9,822 bases of DNA from contig CAKTMK010000054.1 of the NCBI GenBank assembly GCA_934574045.1, positions 1 to 9,822 of the forward strand. Reading direction: 5' to 3'. Shown here one piece after another: positions 6,102-9,822 of the stretch; within the stretch, counting starts at the first letter, position 1, and each line of letters begins with the position of its first letter. The notes beneath the pieces are model-generated. The model did not search any database, had not been told where the DNA came from, and was given only the letters and a program-made list of their open reading frames with translations. The translations under genes and the position numbers were made by a program. This stretch comes from an uncultured Oscillibacter sp. (GTDB lineage Bacteria > Bacillota > Clostridia > Oscillospirales > Oscillospiraceae).

Positions 6102-6818
6102 ATGAAAAGACAGGACGGCCGGGCGCTGGATGAGCTGCGCCCGGTGAAGATCACCACGGATTTTGTGAAGTTTGCGGAGGGAAGCTGCCTGATCGAGTGC
6201 GGCGACACCAAGGTGCTCTGCTGCGCCAGCGTGGAGGACCGCACCCCGCCCCACGTCCCGGAGGGACAGGGCTGGGTCACGGCGGAGTATTCCATGCTGC
6301 CCCGGGCCAACCGGGAGCGCAGCCGCCGGGACATCTCCAAGCTGAAGCTCTCCGGCCGCAGCGCGGAGATCCAGCGGCTGGTGGGCCGCTCGCTGCGGGC
6401 CGCGGTGGACATGAAGAAGCTGGGCGGGCATACGATCACCGTGGACTGCGACGTTTTGCAGGGCGACGGCGGCACCCGCACGGCCAGCGTGACCGGCGGC
6501 TTTGTTGCGCTGGCGCTGGCCTGCCGCAGAATGGTGCGCACGGGCGTGCTGGGAGCCGACCCCATCCGCCGCTATGTCACCGGCGTGTCCGCCGGGATCG
6601 TGGACGACACGGCGATGCTGGACCTGCAGTACAGCGAGGACAGCCGCGCGCAGGTGGACCTTAACTGCGTGATGAACGAGCTGGGCGAGCTGATCGAGCT
6701 GCAGGGCACCGGCGAGGGCCGGGCTTTCACGCTGGAGGAGCAGCAGGCGCTGGTGCGCCTGTGCGCCAAGGGCAACCGGGAGCTTCTCAAGCTCCAGCGG
6801 GCCGCGCTGGAGGGCTGA
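6102..6818 (+). CDS. rph: ribonuclease PH
   Basis: RNase PH (238 aa, usual length) is a phosphate-dependent 3'-5' exoribonuclease that trims tRNA precursors and other structured RNAs as a hexameric ring. Family landmarks in order are RQDGRALDELRPV (3-15), GQGWVTAEYSMLPRA (55-69), GRSAEIQRLVGRSLRA (85-100) with Arg86, and CDVLQGDGGTRTASVTG (116-132) with the phosphate-binding Arg126. Then come GIVDDTAMLDL (165-175) and EDSRAQVD (179-186), with the metal-binding Asp180 and Asp186 in the expected places. The loop between MLPRA and GRSAEIQ (SRRDISKLKL) differs from the usual REAxxGKQ-type text and the C-terminal third is somewhat divergent, but no key residue is lost. It lies 13 nt after the small gene and 3 nt before rdgB, so translation is probably coupled. 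Confidence 0.95.
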   Translation: MKRQDGRALDELRPVKITTDFVKFAEGSCLIECGDTKVLCCASVEDRTPPHVPEGQGWVTAEYSMLPRANRERSRRDISKLKLSGRSAEIQRLVGRSLRAAVDMKKLGGHTITVDCDVLQGDGGTRTASVTGGFVALALACRRMVRTGVLGADPIRRYVTGVSAGIVDDTAMLDLQYSEDSRAQVDLNCVMNELGELIELQGTGEGRAFTLEEQQALVRLCAKGNRELLKLQRAALEG

Positions 6819-6821
6819 GGG

Positions 6822-7412
6822 ATGAAATTCGTGCTTGCGACCCACAATCCCGGCAAGCTGCGGGAGATGTCCGCCATTTTGGCGGAGCTGGGCGTGGAGG
6901 TGGTCATGCCGGCGGAGCTGGGCGTGACCGTGGACGTGGAGGAGACCGGCGAGACCTTTGCGGAAAACGCCATGCTCAAGGCGAAGGCCGTGTGCGCGGC
7001 GGCGGGCCTGCCCGCTATCGCGGATGACTCCGGACTGTGCGTGGACGCGCTCAACGGCGCGCCGGGGGTATACTCCGCGCGGTACGGCGGCCCGGAGCTG
7101 GACGATCGGGGGCGGTATCTGCTGCTGCTCAGCTCCATGCGGGGCGCGTCCACCCGGGCGGCCCACTTTGCGTGCGCCGTGGCCTGCGCGTTCCCCAACG
7201 GGGACGAGCTGACGGCCAGCGGCCGGTGCGACGGGGCGATCGCCTTCGCCCCCATGGGAGACGGCGGCTTCGGATACGATCCCGTGTTCCTCCTGCCCGA
7301 GAAGGCAAAGACCTTTGCCCAGCTGACGGAGGAGGAGAAGGACGCCCTGTCTCACCGTGGAAAGGCGCTGCGCGCCTTTGCGGCGGAGCTGGCGGCGTAT
7401 CTGAAAAAATAG
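6822..7412 (+). CDS. rdgB: XTP/dITP pyrophosphatase (Ham1/RdgB family)
   Basis: This 196-aa nucleotide-pool sanitiser hydrolyses dITP, ITP and XTP to the monophosphate plus pyrophosphate, keeping deaminated purines out of DNA and RNA. The N-terminus LATHNPGKLREM (5-16) is the THNxxK substrate-binding motif. TGETFAENAMLKA (42-54) and ADDSGL (67-72), with catalytic Asp68/Asp69, follow. FGYDPVF (150-156) and SHRGKAL (177-183) complete the active site and base-recognition loops. Length and motif order are normal. It starts 3 nt after the rph stop, with GGAGGG (6809-6814) inside the rph 3' end; rph-rdgB pairing is common in Firmicutes. The metallophosphoesterase gene often found next in Clostridia is absent here. 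A 112-nt gap with its own promoter-like sequence follows. Confidence 0.96.
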   Translation: MKFVLATHNPGKLREMSAILAELGVEVVMPAELGVTVDVEETGETFAENAMLKAKAVCAAAGLPAIADDSGLCVDALNGAPGVYSARYGGPELDDRGRYLLLLSSMRGASTRAAHFACAVACAFPNGDELTASGRCDGAIAFAPMGDGGFGYDPVFLLPEKAKTFAQLTEEEKDALSHRGKALRAFAAELAAYLKK

Positions 7413-7445
7413 GCGCGGAAAATTTTCAAAACGGCGGGAAACTTA

Positions 7446-7472
7446 TTGACAGAGCCAAGCGTCTGATATAGA
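7446..7472 (+). promoter_or_regulatory. candidate sigma-A-type promoter for yhbY-nadD
   Basis: A consensus TTGACA (7446-7451) is followed by TATAGA (7467-7472) with a 15-nt spacer, shorter than the preferred 16-18 nt. It lies in the longest gap of the gene block (7413-7524) and would give a leader of about 45 nt containing the hairpin at 7480-7504. It is the best candidate for restarting transcription before yhbY, but the short spacer lowers confidence. Confidence 0.5.
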
Positions 7473-7479
7473 ACGAGAG

Positions 7480-7504
7480 CGCCGGAGCGGGAGACGGTCC
7501 GGCG
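7480..7504 (+). other. leader hairpin upstream of yhbY
   Basis: CGCCGGA (7480-7486) and TCCGGCG (7498-7504) form a perfect 7-bp stem with an 11-nt loop. No T run follows, so it is not an intrinsic terminator. It ends 8 nt before the likely ribosome-binding GGAG (7513-7516) of yhbY. The purine-rich loop (GCGGGAGACGG) could also act as a decoy or binding site. It may stabilise the 5' end or modulate translation. Confidence 0.45.
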
Positions 7505-7524
7505 GGAGGATCGGAGTTAATTTT

Positions 7525-7848
7525 ATGGAATTGACAAGCAAGCAGCGCGCGCAGCTGCGCGGCATGGCCAACGGGATCGACACCATTTTGCAGATCGGCA
7601 AGGAGGGCGTGACGGAGAGCGTCATCCGTCAGGCGGACGAGGCGCTGGAGGCCCGGGAGCTTATCAAGGGCCGGGTGCTGGAAAACTCCCTGCTCACCGC
7701 GCGGGAGGTCTGCGACCAGCTTCTGAAGCCTACCCGCAGTGAGCCGGTGCAGGTGATCGGAAGCAAATTCGTGCTTTACCGCGAGAGCCACTCCAAGCCC
7801 AAGGACAAGCGCATCGAGCTGGTAAAGGATAAGAAGCGCAAAGCCTGA
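7525..7848 (+). CDS. yhbY: ribosome assembly RNA-binding protein YhbY (CRM domain)
   Basis: A small basic CRM-domain protein (107 aa) that associates with pre-50S particles and binds 23S rRNA during ribosome maturation. Nearly the whole protein is the CRM fold. LTSKQRAQLRGMAN (3-16) opens it, then the RNA-binding loop QIGKEGVTE (23-31, containing the GxxG motif G25-G28). The conserved helix ALEARELIKGRVLEN (40-54) follows, and the strand VQVIGSKFVLYRES (76-89) closes it. The Lys/Arg-rich tail (KDKKRKA) adds to RNA binding. Start ATG at 7525 with GGAG 8 nt upstream (7513-7516). It follows rdgB after 112 nt and precedes nadD by 29 nt, the standard Firmicutes yhbY-nadD order. No oddities. Confidence 0.95.
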   Translation: MELTSKQRAQLRGMANGIDTILQIGKEGVTESVIRQADEALEARELIKGRVLENSLLTAREVCDQLLKPTRSEPVQVIGSKFVLYRESHSKPKDKRIELVKDKKRKA

Positions 7849-7877
7849 ATCTTTGATCGGAAAAAGGGGGAAGTTCC

Positions 7878-9071
7878 ATGCGGATCGGCGTCTACGGCGG
7901 GACCTTCAACCCGCCCCATCTGGGCCACATCGCGGCGGCGCGGGCGGTATTTGAGACACTGAAGCTGGATCGGCTGCTTTTGGTCCCGGACCGGCAGCCG
8001 CCGCACAAGCCGCTGCCGGAGGGCAGCCCTTCGCCGGAGCAGCGGCTGGAGCTGACGCGGCTGTCTGGAGAGCAGCTCGGTCTGGGCGACCGGGTGGAGA
8101 CGCTGGATCTGGAGCTGCACCGCTCCGGTCCCAGCTACACCGCCGACACGCTCCGGGCCGTTCACGAGCGGTATCCGGACGACGAGCTGTGGCTGCTGAT
8201 GGGGACGGATATGTTCCTCACGCTCCACACGTGGCACGAGCCGGAGCAGATCCTTGCGCTGGCGGGGATCGCGGCGTTCAGCCGGTCGCAGGAGGACACG
8301 GAGGAGCTGTTTTCCCGGCAGCGGGAGCGGCTTTACCGGACGTATCCCTCTGCCCGCATTTTCACGCTGGGCGTCCCCGGCATGGTGGAGATCTCCTCCA
8401 CCCAGCTCCGGGAGCTGCTGGCGAAGGGACGCGGCGGGCAGTTCCTTGCCCCGGCGGTGTACGGCGCGGTCCTGCGGGACGGGCTGTACGGCACGGGAGA
8501 GGACCTGACGCGTCTGCCGCCGGAAAAGCTGCGCCCCACGGCGCTGAGCTTTCTCAAGCACGCCCGCATCCCCCATGTTCTTGGAACGGAGCAGGAGGCC
8601 GTCCGTCTGGCCCTGCGGTACGGCGCGGACGTGGACCGGGCGCGGACGGCGGCGCTGCTGCACGACTGCACGAAGCGGCTGGAGATGGACGAGCAGCTGG
8701 CGCTGTGCGCCCGATACGGCATCGAGCTGGACGAGCTGGAGCAGCAGGCGCTCAAGCTGCTGCACGCCAAGACCGGCGCGGCCGTCGCCCGGGACCGGTT
8801 CGGCGTGGACGATGAGATCTACTCCGCCATCTTCTGGCACACCACGGGCCACGCGGACATGACGCTGCTGGAAAAGGTCATCTATCTGGCGGACTACATC
8901 GAGCCGACCCGGAGCTTCCCCGGTGTGGACGCACTGCGGGCGGCGTGCTACGAGGATCTGGACAAGGGACTTCTGATGGGTCTTGAGATGACGGTGGAGG
9001 AAATGAAGGAGCGGGGCAACCCGGTCCACAGCGCCACGCTGGCGGCGATCGAGTATCTGAAAGGGAACTGA
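7878..9071 (+). CDS. nadD: fused nicotinate-nucleotide adenylyltransferase (NadD) and HD-domain phosphohydrolase (YqeK)
   Basis: One continuous 397-aa frame carries two enzymes that are separate genes in Bacillus. Residues 1 to about 207 are NadD, which joins ATP and nicotinate mononucleotide to give deamido-NAD. They show GGTFNPPHLGH (7-17), the PPHK loop (41-44), MGTD (108-111) and the C-terminal ISSTQLRELL (172-181). Residues about 215-397 are YqeK, an HD-superfamily enzyme whose Bacillus member is a symmetrical Ap4A hydrolase. They show His233, LLHDCTK (261-266 with His262-Asp263), LLHAKTGA (295-301, His296), FWHTTGHADM (319-328, His321) and LADYIEPTRSFPGV (337-350, Asp339). All expected metal ligands are present in both halves. 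The join is a short linker (GTGEDLTRLPPEKL) with no start codon or ribosome-binding site between the halves. GGGGGA (7866-7871) lies 6 nt before the ATG. An LCP gene follows after 10 nt. Confidence 0.95.
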   Translation: MRIGVYGGTFNPPHLGHIAAARAVFETLKLDRLLLVPDRQPPHKPLPEGSPSPEQRLELTRLSGEQLGLGDRVETLDLELHRSGPSYTADTLRAVHERYPDDELWLLMGTDMFLTLHTWHEPEQILALAGIAAFSRSQEDTEELFSRQRERLYRTYPSARIFTLGVPGMVEISSTQLRELLAKGRGGQFLAPAVYGAVLRDGLYGTGEDLTRLPPEKLRPTALSFLKHARIPHVLGTEQEAVRLALRYGADVDRARTAALLHDCTKRLEMDEQLALCARYGIELDELEQQALKLLHAKTGAAVARDRFGVDDEIYSAIFWHTTGHADMTLLEKVIYLADYIEPTRSFPGVDALRAACYEDLDKGLLMGLEMTVEEMKERGNPVHSATLAAIEYLKGN

Positions 9072-9081
9072 AAGACAGACG

Positions 9082-9822
9082 ATGAACGAATATAGAGAGA
9101 CACCGGGCGGGAGCCATCGCCGCCTGCAAAAGGAGCCGGCGCGTGAGAGCCGGCTTACCCGGGGGCAGAAGATCCTGATCGCCGTGGCGGCGGCGCTGGC
9201 GGTGGTCCTTGTGGTCACGCTGGCGTACCGCGGCGTGTTCGTCAAGCCGGAGCTTCCCACCCGGGGCGAGGGAGAAAGCGGGACCGGTACGGAAGAGGTC
9301 GACTACGGCAGCGGCGTCCGTCCCCGGAGCGACGGGCAGCGAAAGAGCAAGGATTACTACACGATCCTCGTGATGGGCCGGGATACCGGCGGCGGCGGGA
9401 ATACGGACACCATGATGCTGGCAAGCTATGATGTGACGAACCAGAAGCTGACCGTCATGAACATCCCCCGGGACACCATGGTGAATGTGCCGTGGGACAT
9501 CAAGCGCATCAACTCCGTCTATAATTACTACGGCGGAGGGGAAAAGGGCGTCCGCAAGGTCTATCAGGAGGTATCCCAGCTGGTGGGCTTCGAGCCGGAT
9601 TATCAGGTCATCATTGAATGGGAGGCTGTGGGCAAGCTGGTGGACGCCATCGGCGGCGTGTATTTCGACGTGCCCCGGAACATGAATTACGACGACCCCT
9701 ATCAGGATTTGTCCATCCACATCCAAAAGGGCTATCAGCTCCTGAGCGGCGAGCAGGCCATGGGCGTGATCCGCTACCGCCACGACAACAACATGAAGTA
9801 CGGCTACGCCGACGGCGATCTG
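9082..9822 (+). CDS. LytR-CpsA-Psr (LCP) family cell-wall protein, 3' end outside window
   Basis: A frame open from the ATG at 9082 to the window end (247 codons, no stop). LCP proteins are membrane-anchored phosphotransferases that attach lipid-linked glycopolymers such as teichoic acid or capsule to peptidoglycan. A basic cytoplasmic N-terminus (1-29) is followed by one membrane segment (about 30-48, ILIAVAAALAVVLVVTLA) and a Gly/Glu-rich linker. The extracytoplasmic LCP domain starts near 91. It shows ILVMGRDTGGGGNTDTMMLA (95-114), the conserved IPRDT (128-132), INSVYNYYGG (143-152), LVDAIGGVYFDVP (186-198) and LLSGEQAMGVIRYRHD (220-235). The final Arg-rich part of the domain is cut off. 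The gene starts 10 nt after the nadD-yqeK stop, and the nearest purine run is too distant to be a good ribosome-binding site, so translation may be coupled. An LCP gene after yqeK, with rsfS beyond it, is common in Clostridia. Confidence 0.93.
   Translation, partial: MNEYRETPGGSHRRLQKEPARESRLTRGQKILIAVAAALAVVLVVTLAYRGVFVKPELPTRGEGESGTGTEEVDYGSGVRPRSDGQRKSKDYYTILVMGRDTGGGGNTDTMMLASYDVTNQKLTVMNIPRDTMVNVPWDIKRINSVYNYYGGGEKGVRKVYQEVSQLVGFEPDYQVIIEWEAVGKLVDAIGGVYFDVPRNMNYDDPYQDLSIHIQKGYQLLSGEQAMGVIRYRHDNNMKYGYADGDL

Noticed and set aside
4772..6565. Minus-strand open frame of 597 aa over ftsY and rph
   Set aside because: Antisense shadow of several intact plus-strand genes; no domain and no ribosome-binding site seen.
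7776..9260. Minus-strand open frame of 494 aa over nadD-yqeK
   Set aside because: Antisense shadow of a two-domain gene with complete active-site motifs; composition is repetitive Arg/Leu/Gln.

Overview
The window is GC-rich, densely packed bacterial DNA. Ribosome-binding sites are of the AGGAGG type, and the housekeeping gene order is the one usual in Firmicutes: smc-ftsY, then rph-rdgB, then yhbY-nadD-yqeK followed by an LCP-family cell-wall gene. Together with the high GC content and a nadD-yqeK fusion, this suggests a high-GC member of class Clostridia, perhaps an Oscillospiraceae-like gut anaerobe. The taxonomic placement is inference from gene content, not a database match.

Region 1 (1-1031) is accessory DNA. 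A gene of unknown function (215 aa, minus strand) is flanked by two 5'-truncated pieces of IS30-family transposase that point away from each other. The left piece, on the minus strand and running off the window, carries the second catalytic Asp (DNGGE). The right piece, on the plus strand at about 792-1031, carries the catalytic Glu (ERGSNEN) and the C-terminus. This is a rearrangement scar: either an inversion that split one transposase gene, or two separate decayed copies.

Region 2 (1032-1292) has no gene. It holds short repeats and a nested inverted repeat (IS end and/or terminator), then a strong sigma-A-type promoter (TTGAAA-17-TATAGT) for smc.

Region 3 (1293-7412) is one co-directional block: smc (chromosome condensation), ftsY (SRP receptor), a small DUF2007-like protein, rph (tRNA 3' trimming) and rdgB (clearance of non-canonical NTPs). 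Spacings are 3-51 nt. A GC-rich hairpin with a short T run sits between ftsY and the small gene and may attenuate transcription.

Region 4 (7413-9822) begins with a candidate promoter and a leader hairpin. It then carries yhbY (50S assembly factor), a single-ORF fusion of NadD (NAD synthesis) with the HD phosphohydrolase YqeK (Ap4A hydrolase family), and an LCP-family cell-wall ligase gene cut by the window end.

Apart from region 1 this is core genome. Its genes tie chromosome segregation and membrane targeting to RNA maturation, nucleotide-pool hygiene, NAD synthesis and wall assembly. I see no CRISPR array, tRNA, rRNA or obvious defence system. The items most worth a second look are the diverging IS30 halves around the unknown gene and the NadD-YqeK fusion.
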